Assembly: GCF_016009175.1 (NCBI RefSeq) | Contig: NZ_JADUCM010000001.1 | Location: forward strand, 186,001-250,000 | Length of the DNA: 64,000 bases | Source: Pseudomonas alkylphenolica | GTDB lineage: Bacteria > Pseudomonadota > Gammaproteobacteria > Pseudomonadales > Pseudomonadaceae | Reading direction: 5' to 3' | Shown: piece after piece, positions 51,100 to 59,140 of the stretch | Numbering within the stretch: position 1 is the stretch's first letter | Layout: each line of letters begins with the position of its first letter | The notes under the pieces: model-generated | The model's database searches: none | The model's input: only the letters and a program-made list of their open reading frames with translations | Told to the model about the DNA's origin: nothing | Program-made: the position numbers and the translations under genes

Positions 51100-51144
51100 A
51101 CCCACTTTCAGGCTTGAACATCGCCGGGTGTTGGCAACCTGGCG

Positions 51145-52473
51145 TTACCGGCTCATCAAGTACCGGGCGACAGCGTCGTAGGCGGGCAGGGTCGTCGCAT
51201 CATTCGCCGCGTTGGCGGCGGTCGGGTGGCTGGCGAATCGCGCGATCACCACTTCGGCTTTGGGGTCAACATACAGCGACTGGCCAAAGACACCCCGGGC
51301 CATGAAGGCACCATGCTCGTTATGGGTGTGCCACCACATGGCGTGGTAGCTCCAGCCCGCCAGCTGCGGGTAGCCCGCCTTGGCGAAGTCCTCTTTGCTG
51401 GCACCGCGACGAATGTCATCGATGGCCGCTTTTGGCAGGATCTGCTGGCCGTTATAGCGCCCATCGTTGCGGATCATTTCTCCAAACCGGGCCAGGTCAC
51501 GCAGCCCGGCATTAAGGCCGCCGCCAGCAAACGGCGTACCGGTGGAGTCGACTGTCATATAAGCGTCCTGCTCCGCCCCGAGTTTGCTCCAGATACGCTC
51601 GGAAAGCAGTTGTGCAACGTTTTTACCACTCACCCTCGCCAACACCCAACCCAGTGCGTCGGTATTGACCGTGCGGTAATGAAACGCCTCGCCGTGAGCC
51701 CCTTCTGGCTGCACAGTTTGCAGGTACTCATGGTATGAACGCGGCCCGGTGTAGTCTTTCGGCTTTGGCAGCGGGTTGCCGGCGGCGGCATGTGCCCAGA
51801 CGTCAGCCTTCGGGTCGGCATAGTTCTCGCTGAAGCGTATGCCTGTGGTCATGTCCATCAGCTGGCGTACCGTCGCACTGCCAAACGCCGACTTGCCTAG
51901 CTCGGGTACGTACTCCACTACCTTGCGTTCAGGGTCGAGCGTGCCTTCGGCCACCATCATCGCCGCCAGCGTGCCGACAAACGTCTTGGTCACCGACATC
52001 GCTGCATGCTGGCCATCCGGTTTCAGCGCGCCGAAAAAGCGTTCATACACCACGCGGCCTTTGTGCAGCACGACGATACCATCGGTGTAGTTCACCAGCA
52101 GCGAGTCGCGCCAGGTCATCGGGCGCTCACTGCCCGTTGGAACAAAGCTCACCTCATCGATACCCGGCTGCAGCGCACGCACAAGCGTGCCGGGTGCGCC
52201 AAGGCCACGCGAGACGTTGGTTGTCGGCATCAACTCCCTGAAGTGCGCGACACTCCAGCGCATCTGCGGAAACTGAAAATAGCTGCCGTCCTCGAAACGA
52301 ATCATGCGCTCCGGTGGTGGTGGCGAACCGACCATCCAGCCCATTGTTGCCGGGTCGCTTTCCAGTGCATCGAGGGGCGGTGAGCTACTGAATGCGGCGC
52401 TCGGCATCAGCATTGCCAGCACTGCAAAAACCAGGGGAACAGGTACAACGCGTTGCATCCGACCAGGCTTCAT
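51145..52473 (-). CDS. Exported serine hydrolase, NylB/class C beta-lactamase-like
   Basis: 442 residues. A signal peptide ends near PSAAFS. The catalytic motif Ser160-V-T-Lys163 in AAMSVTKTFVGTL, the Tyr motif in FHYRTVNTDALGW and the GGGLNAGLRDLARFGEMI segment fit the 6-aminohexanoate-dimer hydrolase (NylB)-like group of the beta-lactamase fold. It probably hydrolyses an amide or ester outside the cytoplasm; beta-lactam resistance is not implied. GGGAG precedes the ATG. It is divergent from the SDR gene across the region holding the second 46-bp element. Confidence 0.9.
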   Translation of the reverse strand: MKPGRMQRVVPVPLVFAVLAMLMPSAAFSSSPPLDALESDPATMGWMVGSPPPPERMIRFEDGSYFQFPQMRWSVAHFRELMPTTNVSRGLGAPGTLVRALQPGIDEVSFVPTGSERPMTWRDSLLVNYTDGIVVLHKGRVVYERFFGALKPDGQHAAMSVTKTFVGTLAAMMVAEGTLDPERKVVEYVPELGKSAFGSATVRQLMDMTTGIRFSENYADPKADVWAHAAAGNPLPKPKDYTGPRSYHEYLQTVQPEGAHGEAFHYRTVNTDALGWVLARVSGKNVAQLLSERIWSKLGAEQDAYMTVDSTGTPFAGGGLNAGLRDLARFGEMIRNDGRYNGQQILPKAAIDDIRRGASKEDFAKAGYPQLAGWSYHAMWWHTHNEHGAFMARGVFGQSLYVDPKAEVVIARFASHPTAANAANDATTLPAYDAVARYLMSR

Positions 52474-52523
52474 AGCTCAACTCCCTTTTGATTGATCTTC
52501 ACCATGGTAACCCGTGGTCACAT

Positions 52524-52569
52524 GCTCAAAACACGGCCGTTTGGATTAGGACCGTGGATGAAAATGAAG
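52524..52569. promoter_or_regulatory. 46-bp conserved element, copy 2
   Basis: Matches 47488-47533 at 38 of 46 positions. It sits in the 206-nt divergent gap between the NylB-like hydrolase (52473) and the SDR (52680), 111 nt before the SDR ATG and in the same orientation relative to it as copy 1 is to the sulfatase. Confidence 0.6.
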
Positions 52570-52679
52570 CGTGTTTTAGTCCTGTCGGACGATGTTCTCT
52601 TGCGGGATAAAGAATCTTCTTGCTGCGGCGACTCGCCGGACGGGCGAGCACGATTCCTGTTCAATGGAGAGGAAGTGAT

Positions 52680-53516
52680 ATGTCGTACATATTGACCGGT
52701 TTTGAGGGCAAGGTCGCGGTCGTTACCGGTGCAGGCCGAATGCGCAGCATCGGCCGACCGATTGCGCTGGCATTGGCCAAGGCGGGGTGTGACATCGTGT
52801 TGACCGGCACGGGGCGGCCTGCGGAGCAGTATCCGGAGGATGAACGCGCGGTGAACTGGCGGGATATCGAGTCGGTGGCCGACGAAGTTCGCCGGCTCGG
52901 TCGGCGCGCCTTGCCGGTGGTGTCCGATGTCAGCAGCCCGGAGGCGGTGGAGGCGTTACTGGAGCGGGTGGTAGCCGAATTCGGTCGAGTGGACTTTCTG
53001 GTGAACAACGCAGGCGCAACGCGCGGCGGTGATCGCGTGCCGGCAACGCAGATGTCGATCGAAACCTGGCAACGGGTGATGAACACCAACCTGAACGGTA
53101 CGTTTTACATGTCCCGGGCGTTTGCCAGGCGCATGGGGGAACAGGGGGAGGGGGGCGCAATCATCAATATTTCGTCGCTGGCGGCGCAACTGCTGGCCCC
53201 CGATACCAGCGCCTACGCCACCACGAAAGTCGCCATCAACGGGCTGACGACCATCATGGCGCGGGAACTGGGGCCAAAGAAAATCCGGGTCAACGTCGTT
53301 GCCCCCGGGATCGTCGAGACGAGCCGCCTGGACGACGTACCGCGGGGTAAGGTATGGGATGACATGGTGGCGGCCTACATCTCGCTGGGGCGCGCAGGTA
53401 CGGGCGACGATATCGCGCACCTGGTCACGTTCCTGTGCAGTGATCAAGGTGAGTGGATCACCGGGCAGAACATCTACGTTGACGGCGGGCATCTGCCAAC
53501 GCCTCGACGTCAGTGA
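52680..53516 (+). CDS. Short-chain dehydrogenase/reductase
   Basis: 278 residues from the ATG at 52680, after GGAGAGGAAG. The cofactor region VAVVTGAGRMRSIGRPIALA has the GAGR..SIGR form of the TGxxxGxG motif. NNAGATRGGD, ISSLAAQLLAPDTSAYATTK (catalytic Tyr-x-x-x-Lys as YATTK) and the C-terminal TGQNIYVDGGHL are all present. It probably oxidises or reduces an alcohol released by the sulfatase/hydrolase group with which it shares a promoter element (inference). Confidence 0.92.
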   Translation: MSYILTGFEGKVAVVTGAGRMRSIGRPIALALAKAGCDIVLTGTGRPAEQYPEDERAVNWRDIESVADEVRRLGRRALPVVSDVSSPEAVEALLERVVAEFGRVDFLVNNAGATRGGDRVPATQMSIETWQRVMNTNLNGTFYMSRAFARRMGEQGEGGAIINISSLAAQLLAPDTSAYATTKVAINGLTTIMARELGPKKIRVNVVAPGIVETSRLDDVPRGKVWDDMVAAYISLGRAGTGDDIAHLVTFLCSDQGEWITGQNIYVDGGHLPTPRRQ

Positions 53517-53535
53517 GCCTTTCAAGGTGAGCCAG

Positions 53536-53563
53536 GCCCGTTGCGAGAGCGCTCGCAGCGGGC
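53536..53563. terminator. Hairpin between SDR and cyclase genes
   Basis: GCCCGTTGCGAG and CTCGCAGCGGGC pair over 12 bp with one T-G wobble and a 4-nt loop, between two convergent stops. Likely a shared terminator. Confidence 0.6.
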
Positions 53564-53585
53564 AGGGATCCCGCTGGTAGCGCGA

Positions 53586-54527
53586 TCAGTGAATGGCAAC
53601 CGGATTGATGTTTACTTGAGTGGAGCCAACATACAGCGGCTGGCCGAGCACGAACAGGAACTCCCAAACCTTGTCGTGCACCAATGCACGGCTGTCGATC
53701 AGCTCGAGGTTGTAGATACCGCGCTTGGCCAGCATGTACTGGTTGACCGGGAATTCGTCCTTGCCTTGCGGGCTCGGATAAACCTCGGAAGCCCAGGTGT
53801 CACCGCCGAAGGCGACGATGCCCTGATCGGCCAGCCACTGCGCTGCTTCCATGCCGATACCGGGTTCCACGTCCAGAAACTGCTTATTGTCCTTACCGAT
53901 CAATTCCAGCCAGCCGGTGTTGAACAGCACCACATCGCCCTTGCGCAGGGTGATGCCTTGCTTTTTCAACACCGCCTGGATGTCGGCCACGCTGAACTCG
54001 GTGCCACCGGGCACGATGGCCTGGTTGTAGTAGGCGGTCATGTCCAGCACAACGCCACGGGTCACCATCGGCGGCACTTTCTCTACGCCGAGCTTGGTGA
54101 CGCCATCGACCGTCACAAAGTCGGCCGCCTTGTTGCCGTTGTAATACACGTTGTCGATGCCGATATGGCCAATCCCGTTGAGTTGGGTGCCAACACCGGT
54201 CCAGGCATTCACCAGTTCATCGTTGAAGGTGAACTTGTTCGGCCCCAGCGACTTGCCGGCCTGCTGCCCGACCTGCACGTTGTACAAGCGGAAACTGCGA
54301 TGGCGGTATGCTGGAAGACTCTTGTCCACGGGCACAGCCAAGGGGTATGTCTTGCCCGTCTTGACCAGAGCGACCGCCTGTTTCACCACATCCGGGGTCA
54401 ACAGATTGGCAGCGCCGATCTCATCGTTCGGACCATAGGCAGACGGGTACCAGTCAGCTGCGCTGGCAGCCTGCATGGTAAGCGGTAGCAGGGCCGCCAG
54501 GGCGAGCGTTGAAAAGGATTTCATCAT
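53586..54527 (-). CDS. Exported cyclase family hydrolase
   Basis: 313 residues from the ATG at 54525-54527 (GGAGA upstream). The signal peptide ends near QAASA. The cyclase/kynurenine formamidase family (PF04199) is recognised by TGVGTQLNGIGHIGI, RGVVLDMTAYY and LRKGDVVLFNTGWLELIG. The usual HxGTHxDxP metal motif appears in the variant form GTQLNGIGH known for one subgroup. It probably hydrolyses an amide, lactone or ester in the periplasm. It faces the SDR gene and belongs to the same group of exported hydrolases. Confidence 0.9.
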   Translation of the reverse strand: MMKSFSTLALAALLPLTMQAASAADWYPSAYGPNDEIGAANLLTPDVVKQAVALVKTGKTYPLAVPVDKSLPAYRHRSFRLYNVQVGQQAGKSLGPNKFTFNDELVNAWTGVGTQLNGIGHIGIDNVYYNGNKAADFVTVDGVTKLGVEKVPPMVTRGVVLDMTAYYNQAIVPGGTEFSVADIQAVLKKQGITLRKGDVVLFNTGWLELIGKDNKQFLDVEPGIGMEAAQWLADQGIVAFGGDTWASEVYPSPQGKDEFPVNQYMLAKRGIYNLELIDSRALVHDKVWEFLFVLGQPLYVGSTQVNINPVAIH

Positions 54528-54561
54528 GTATCTCCAGTATTACAACGAACAAATAACGTGC

Positions 54562-54777
54562 TCAGGCTTGAACGGGCTGGGCCGTGGGTGCGCGCCGATC
54601 CAGCCGGCCAGTCAACAGGCGGGCTACGCCAAGTGCATAAAGACTGACCAGTAAGCCCGCGGAAGGTAGTGAAACACTCAGGTCTGCAGCGATGGTCGGG
54701 ATGAGGCCGACGACAACGAATTCAGTAGTACCGATGGCGAAGGCCGCCAAGGTAAGGGCGAGGGGTGCAAGGGGCAT
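54562..54777 (-). pseudogene. MFS transporter remnant with internal deletion
   Basis: From the ATG at 54775-54777 the frame reads 71 codons. MPLAPLALTLAAFAIGTTEF, then VVVGLIPTIAADL and LPSAGLLVSLYALGVA, is the standard start of AraJ/YdhP-like MFS exporters. It then jumps to RLLTGRLDRRAPTAQPVQA and stops, where a functional carrier would continue for ~320 residues. The gene has probably lost its middle. Confidence 0.75.
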
Positions 54778-54945
54778 GATGCGATCCAGTGGGGTAAGCA
54801 ATGGTTCGCAGTGTGCGGGGCTTACACATGCAGATTAAGCCTTGAAATAGCCAAACTTATTTGCGTTGAGGTCAAGAATGGCAATTTGCGGGGGCCCTGC
54901 CTGCGCGGGCTTCAGGTGATGAAGCGCGCAGGCATCTTGGCCTGG

Positions 54946-55665
54946 TCAGGCAGTGCCCTTGGCCTGCTGTTCCAGGTGCAGTTGCAATGTCGGGTCGATT
55001 TGCAGTGCGCCGGCCAGTTCGTCAAGGTAAGCCCGCTCGGCGTCCTGCTGGTCATCCACCAGCATCACGCTGGCCAGGTACATTTCCGCGGCCATGGCCG
55101 GGTCCTGGGCCGACTGCGCCACCTCGGCCGCATCGAGGGGCTTGCTGACCTCCTCATCCAGCCATTGCTGCAGCTGCGGGTCGTCGGTTTGACGTTTGAT
55201 TTCAGCGTAGATCAACTGTTCTTCCTGCTTGTCGATGCGCCCGTCAGCCTTGGCTGCCGCAATCAGCGCGCGCAAGATGGCGTGGCTGTGATCCTCGGCC
55301 TCGGGGCCGGACAATTGATCGACTGTACGTACTGCCTGTTGCGGGGCTGCCGCCTGGCTGCGCTGCCAGCTTTGATAGGCCTGGAACGCCATCATGCCCA
55401 ACGACGCCAGGGCGGCGTAGTTGGTGCCACCCCCGGAGCGCCCCTGGGTATAGCCGCCAGCGCTGGCGCCACCACCACCGCCACCCAACAGGCCGCCCAG
55501 TAAACCACCCAGGCCACCACTGCCACCCGCTGCACCGCCGCCGCCCAGCAGCCCGCCGAGCAAACCGCCCAGGCCGTCTTGCGATGACATGCCGCTGCTC
55601 CCTTGTTGCGCTTGCGAGCCTTGCCCGGCCCGAAGTAATTGTTCGAGTAGATCACTGGTGTTCAT
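54946..55665 (-). CDS. DUF533 family protein, glycine-rich
   Basis: 239 residues from the ATG at 55663-55665 (GGGAGG upstream). The N-terminal 100 residues contain a duplicated Gly-Leu run (GLGGLLGGLLGGGGAAGG, repeated as GLGGLLGGLLGGGGGGAS). The C-terminal half, with AILRALIAAAKADGRIDKQE and SVMLVDDQQDAERAYLDELA, is the DUF533/TerB-like helical domain. Such proteins are probably membrane-associated; the role is unknown. The gene stands alone. Confidence 0.88.
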   Translation of the reverse strand: MNTSDLLEQLLRAGQGSQAQQGSSGMSSQDGLGGLLGGLLGGGGAAGGSGGLGGLLGGLLGGGGGGASAGGYTQGRSGGGTNYAALASLGMMAFQAYQSWQRSQAAAPQQAVRTVDQLSGPEAEDHSHAILRALIAAAKADGRIDKQEEQLIYAEIKRQTDDPQLQQWLDEEVSKPLDAAEVAQSAQDPAMAAEMYLASVMLVDDQQDAERAYLDELAGALQIDPTLQLHLEQQAKGTA

Positions 55666-55834
55666 GGCGCCTCCCTCGGTCGGTAGTCGTTGCCCAGACA
55701 AGCAACGATAGCCCCCTCAAGGCGATCTGCCATGACCGTCTGGCCGACGGGAAACCCGGGGCTTACTGCGCAGGTCAGGTTTGTGTGAGCATATCCACCC
55801 TGTGCCCCCTGTCCGATGCCCACTGAGAGGCTGT

Positions 55835-56452
55835 ATGTCGATTTTCAACAAAAGAACCCTGACGCTGACCCTGGCCGTTGTCGGCCTGTTGGGGCTGTCG
55901 AATCTGCATGCCGCCAGCAAACCCGCCACTAAGCCGAAACCTGAAGTTCAGGTCGCAGTGCTCGGCGGCAAGTTCAGCTTCAAGCTGCCGGCAGGCTTCG
56001 AGGCCAGCCCGTTGAGCGCCGATGAACAGAGCAGCGAAGGCGCCGACGCTGTGGGCACCCTGTATGCCAATGCGCAGGAAAAGCGCGTGGTCATGGTGAT
56101 CGAGAAACCGCTCCCCGAAGCGTCGCGCCCGGGTGACAACGACGATGCCTTCCTCGACGGCGCCGTCACTGGCTTCGTCGACCGCCAGAGCGCCGGGCTA
56201 CCGGACTTTCGCCAAACCGGCGAATTGCGCCTTAGCCGCAATGGCCTGGGTGTGCGACAGGTCGACAGCACAGCAACCCTGGGTGGCGGCAAAACCTTGA
56301 ACAGCACCTTTATCGCAGGCTCCGGCGATCGCATGGCCGTCATCCAGGTCATCTCCCGTAGCGACGACGCCAGCGGTCATGCGGCGCTGGTCAGGCGAAT
56401 CGCGGGTGAGTCCTCGACGCCGATGTCGGAGCCGACGAAAAAAGCACGGTAG
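55835..56452 (+). CDS. Exported hypothetical protein (DcrB-like)
   Basis: 205 residues from the ATG at 55835 after GAGAGG. A signal peptide (LTLTLAVVGLLGLSNLHAAS) is followed by a Lys/Pro-rich linker and a beta-rich domain (VLGGKFSFKLPAGFEASPLS, TLGGGKTLNSTFIAGSGDR). The layout recalls the DcrB/DUF1795 family of periplasmic lipoprotein-like proteins, but no lipobox is visible. Function unknown. A hairpin follows. Confidence 0.75.
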   Translation: MSIFNKRTLTLTLAVVGLLGLSNLHAASKPATKPKPEVQVAVLGGKFSFKLPAGFEASPLSADEQSSEGADAVGTLYANAQEKRVVMVIEKPLPEASRPGDNDDAFLDGAVTGFVDRQSAGLPDFRQTGELRLSRNGLGVRQVDSTATLGGGKTLNSTFIAGSGDRMAVIQVISRSDDASGHAALVRRIAGESSTPMSEPTKKAR

Positions 56453-56458
56453 ACAGCA

Positions 56459-56479
56459 TGCAAGCCGCTATGGCTTGCA
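56459..56479. terminator. Hairpin between exported protein and EamA genes
   Basis: TGCAAGCC and GGCTTGCA pair perfectly over 8 bp around GCTAT, 6 nt after the stop of the exported protein gene. No T run. Confidence 0.5.
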
Positions 56480-56539
56480 ACGCCTTGGCAATGTCCGGCA
56501 TTTACTTCTTTTGGGGGATCGCCCTCGATCAGCTTCACC

Positions 56540-57448
56540 TCAATGCCCGCAGGCTTGCCCCGAACTGCTCCATGCCGACACAATCGTCGCCACGATGATC
56601 AGTACCGCCCCCAGCACCATTCGCAACGACGGCTGCTCACCGAACAGCCACCAGGCGCAGGCGATCGCATACACCGGCTCCAGCGCGATGATCATCCCAG
56701 CACTACGGGCCTCCAGGCCTTCCAGGCTCTTGACGAACAGGTACTGTGACAGCCCGGTGCACACCACCCCGAGCACGCCCAGGTAAACCCAGTCGTTCAC
56801 CGTCAGCCCCTGCACCGCGAAGTGCGACACGGCAAACGGTGCCACCAGCACAGCCACGATCAGGTTCTGCCAGAAGGCTACCCGAATCGCATCCATGCCC
56901 CGCGCTGCACGGCGGTTGGCGATGGCGAGCAGGGCGAACGACAGGCCCGAGGCCAAGCCCCAGAGCAGACCGACCGTGCCCTGGTCGAGCAGGTCGAACG
57001 ATGGCACCACCAGCACCAGACCTAGAGTCACCAGCATCAGCAACAGGCCTTCGCCAGCCTTGATCCGCGCGCGGAACACCAGCAAGTCGATGACCGCGAT
57101 GAACGCCGGAAAGCTGGCGAAACCCAGGGTGGCGACGGCGATGCCGCCCACTTTGATGGCAATGAAGAAGGTCACCCAGTGCGACGCCAGCAGCGTCCCG
57201 GTCAGGCCCATCAGCCCGAACTCGCGCAAGCGCAAGCCGGTGAAGAGTGAACGTCCCTGCAACTGGGCGACGAGGCCCAGGGCGATAAAGGCGAAGGCCG
57301 CACGGCCGAAGGTGATCACTGTGGCGTCGGCATGGATCAGCACACCGAGGATCCCGGTGAGGCCGAACAGCACCGCAGCGATATGGGCATTGATCAAGGC
57401 ATTGCGATGGACGAGCGTAGACGCCGTCCCGGTTTGTGTGGCGAACAT
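56540..57448 (-). CDS. EamA/DMT family transporter
   Basis: 302 residues, ten hydrophobic segments in two EamA repeats. Seen are LINAHIAAVLFGLTGILGVL, MGLTGTLLASHWVTFFIAIK and, in the second repeat, LGVLGVVCTGLSQYLFVKSL and MIIALEPVYAIACAWWLFGE, the conserved end of the repeat. DMT proteins of this type export metabolites or amino acids. The gene is monocistronic on the minus strand. Confidence 0.92.
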   Translation of the reverse strand: MFATQTGTASTLVHRNALINAHIAAVLFGLTGILGVLIHADATVITFGRAAFAFIALGLVAQLQGRSLFTGLRLREFGLMGLTGTLLASHWVTFFIAIKVGGIAVATLGFASFPAFIAVIDLLVFRARIKAGEGLLLMLVTLGLVLVVPSFDLLDQGTVGLLWGLASGLSFALLAIANRRAARGMDAIRVAFWQNLIVAVLVAPFAVSHFAVQGLTVNDWVYLGVLGVVCTGLSQYLFVKSLEGLEARSAGMIIALEPVYAIACAWWLFGEQPSLRMVLGAVLIIVATIVSAWSSSGQACGH

Positions 57449-57576
57449 GGCAGTTTCCGGATATCCGTAGAAATCAGTGTTTGGATAGGTGTGGCTGCCG
57501 AGGATTCGGCCGCCGAAAGCGCCGCAGCGTTGTTGTGCTCATCGAGCCTTGCTGCTTATTCGCCGTAAAACAGGTT

Positions 57577-57603
57577 GGCCCCCGCTTGCGTGGAGCGGGG
57601 GCC
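57577..57603 (-). terminator. Terminator of the ALDH operon
   Basis: GGCCCCCGCT and AGCGGGGGCC form a perfect 10-bp stem with a 7-nt loop, 46 nt after the aldehyde dehydrogenase stop. On the minus strand it is followed by AACCTGTTTTACGG. Confidence 0.75.
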
Positions 57604-57648
57604 GGTTTCGGTGCCGAACGCCGTCAGAACAGCACCTGTTCATGCAGC

Positions 57649-59139
57649 CTACGCAGCGTTGATCCAGATGGTCTTCAGCTCCGTGTACTGGTCATGGGCC
57701 CAGATGGACTTGTCGCGCCCACCGAACCCGGACTCTTTATAGCCACCGAACGGCGTCGAGGCATCGCCCTCGCCGAAGCAGTTCACCGTCACCACTCCCG
57801 CGCGGATCTCCCGCGACAGGCGCAGGGCGTTGCGCAGGCTACCGGTATAAGCGGACGCCGCCAGGCCGTAAATGGTGTCGTTGGCCAGTTCGATGGCCTC
57901 GTCAATCGTCGAGAAACTGGTCACGCTCAGTACCGGTCCGAAGATCTCCTCGACGAACAGGCGGCTGTCGCGGGTCACACCGTCGATGATGGTCGGCTGC
58001 ACGAATACGCCCGATTCGGTCTCGCCACCCTGGACGACGCTGAGCTTCTGCTCGGCGGCATACTCCAGGTAGGCGCGTACCTTGTCGAAATGCGCCTTGC
58101 TGACCATGGCACCCAGACGGTTCTGCGGGTCGAGTGGGTCGCCCAGCTTCCAGTCCTTCAGGTGCTTTTCGATCAGTACCAGCAGCTCGTCCTTAACGTC
58201 CTTGTGGACGATCAGGCGCGAGGACGCCGAGCAGTTCTCGCCCATGTTCCAGAACGCGCCAGCGGTGACGAACTGGGCGACTTCGTCCAGGTCTTCGCAA
58301 TCGTTCATCACCACGGCCGGGTTTTTGCCACCCAGTTCCAGTACCACGCGCTTGAGGTTGGATTCGGCAGCGTATTTGAGGAACAGCCGCCCGGTGTCAG
58401 TTGAGCCGGTGAAGCTGACCATGGCGATGTCCATGTGCCGGCCAATGGCTTCACCGGCTTCGCGACCGCCCCCGGGCACGATATTGAACACCCCCGGCGG
58501 AATGCCGGCCTGGTGCGCCAGCTCCACCACGCGCAAGGCGCTGAGGGTGGTTTCCTTGGCCGGCTTGACCACGATCGAGCCGCCGGCGGCCAGCGACGGT
58601 GCGATTTTCCAGGCGAGCATCAGCAGCGGGAAGTTCCACGGCAGTACCAGGCCGACCACGCCGATGGCTTCGCGTACCACCATGGTCACCGCCGCCGCAC
58701 CGGGCGGCGCGGTACTGTCGTAGATCTTGTCGATCAATTCGGCGTGCCAGCGAATGGTGTGGATGGTCTCCGGCACGTCGACGTTCTGGCATTCGCTGAC
58801 CGGCTTGCCGCTGTCCAGGCTTTCCAGCACGGCCAGCTCATGGGCGTTTACTTCCAGCAGGCGGGCGAAGTCCAGCAGGATGTGCTTGCGCTCACCCGGC
58901 GACAACCTGGCCCAGCGGCCGCCCTCAAAGGCTTGCTTGGCAGCGGCCACGGCCAGGTCGACATCCTGCACGTCGCAGGCGGCGACTTCTGCCAGCTGCT
59001 CGCCAGTGGCGGGGTTGGTGGTGACGAAGGTACGGCCCGAAATGGCATCGCGAAACTCGCCGTCGATGAATGCCCGGGTGCGCAACTCGAGCTTCGAGGC
59101 CAGCGCTGCGTACTGTTCCTTGCTGAGCAATTCGGCCAT
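57649..59139 (-). CDS. Aldehyde dehydrogenase, PuuC/KauB-like
   Basis: 496 residues. The catalytic Cys (near residue 302) lies in FWNMGENCSASSRLIVH and the general base Glu near 268 in VLELGGKNPAVV. The NAD site is GSTDTGRLFLKYAA. The C-terminal FGGYKESGFGGRDKS and YTELKTIWI end is typical of the PuuC group, which oxidises amino-aldehydes such as gamma-glutamyl-aminobutyraldehyde. The gene begins one base after the dapA-like stop, so the two are translationally coupled. It would oxidise the aldehyde produced by the upstream flavoprotein or lyase (inference). Confidence 0.93.
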   Translation of the reverse strand: MAELLSKEQYAALASKLELRTRAFIDGEFRDAISGRTFVTTNPATGEQLAEVAACDVQDVDLAVAAAKQAFEGGRWARLSPGERKHILLDFARLLEVNAHELAVLESLDSGKPVSECQNVDVPETIHTIRWHAELIDKIYDSTAPPGAAAVTMVVREAIGVVGLVLPWNFPLLMLAWKIAPSLAAGGSIVVKPAKETTLSALRVVELAHQAGIPPGVFNIVPGGGREAGEAIGRHMDIAMVSFTGSTDTGRLFLKYAAESNLKRVVLELGGKNPAVVMNDCEDLDEVAQFVTAGAFWNMGENCSASSRLIVHKDVKDELLVLIEKHLKDWKLGDPLDPQNRLGAMVSKAHFDKVRAYLEYAAEQKLSVVQGGETESGVFVQPTIIDGVTRDSRLFVEEIFGPVLSVTSFSTIDEAIELANDTIYGLAASAYTGSLRNALRLSREIRAGVVTVNCFGEGDASTPFGGYKESGFGGRDKSIWAHDQYTELKTIWINAA

Positions 59140-59140
59140 G

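Noticed and set aside
51123..51143. Hairpin between the FGE and hydrolase genes
   Set aside because: The GCCGGGT/ACCTGGC pairing has a mismatch and a poor loop; too weak to call a terminator.
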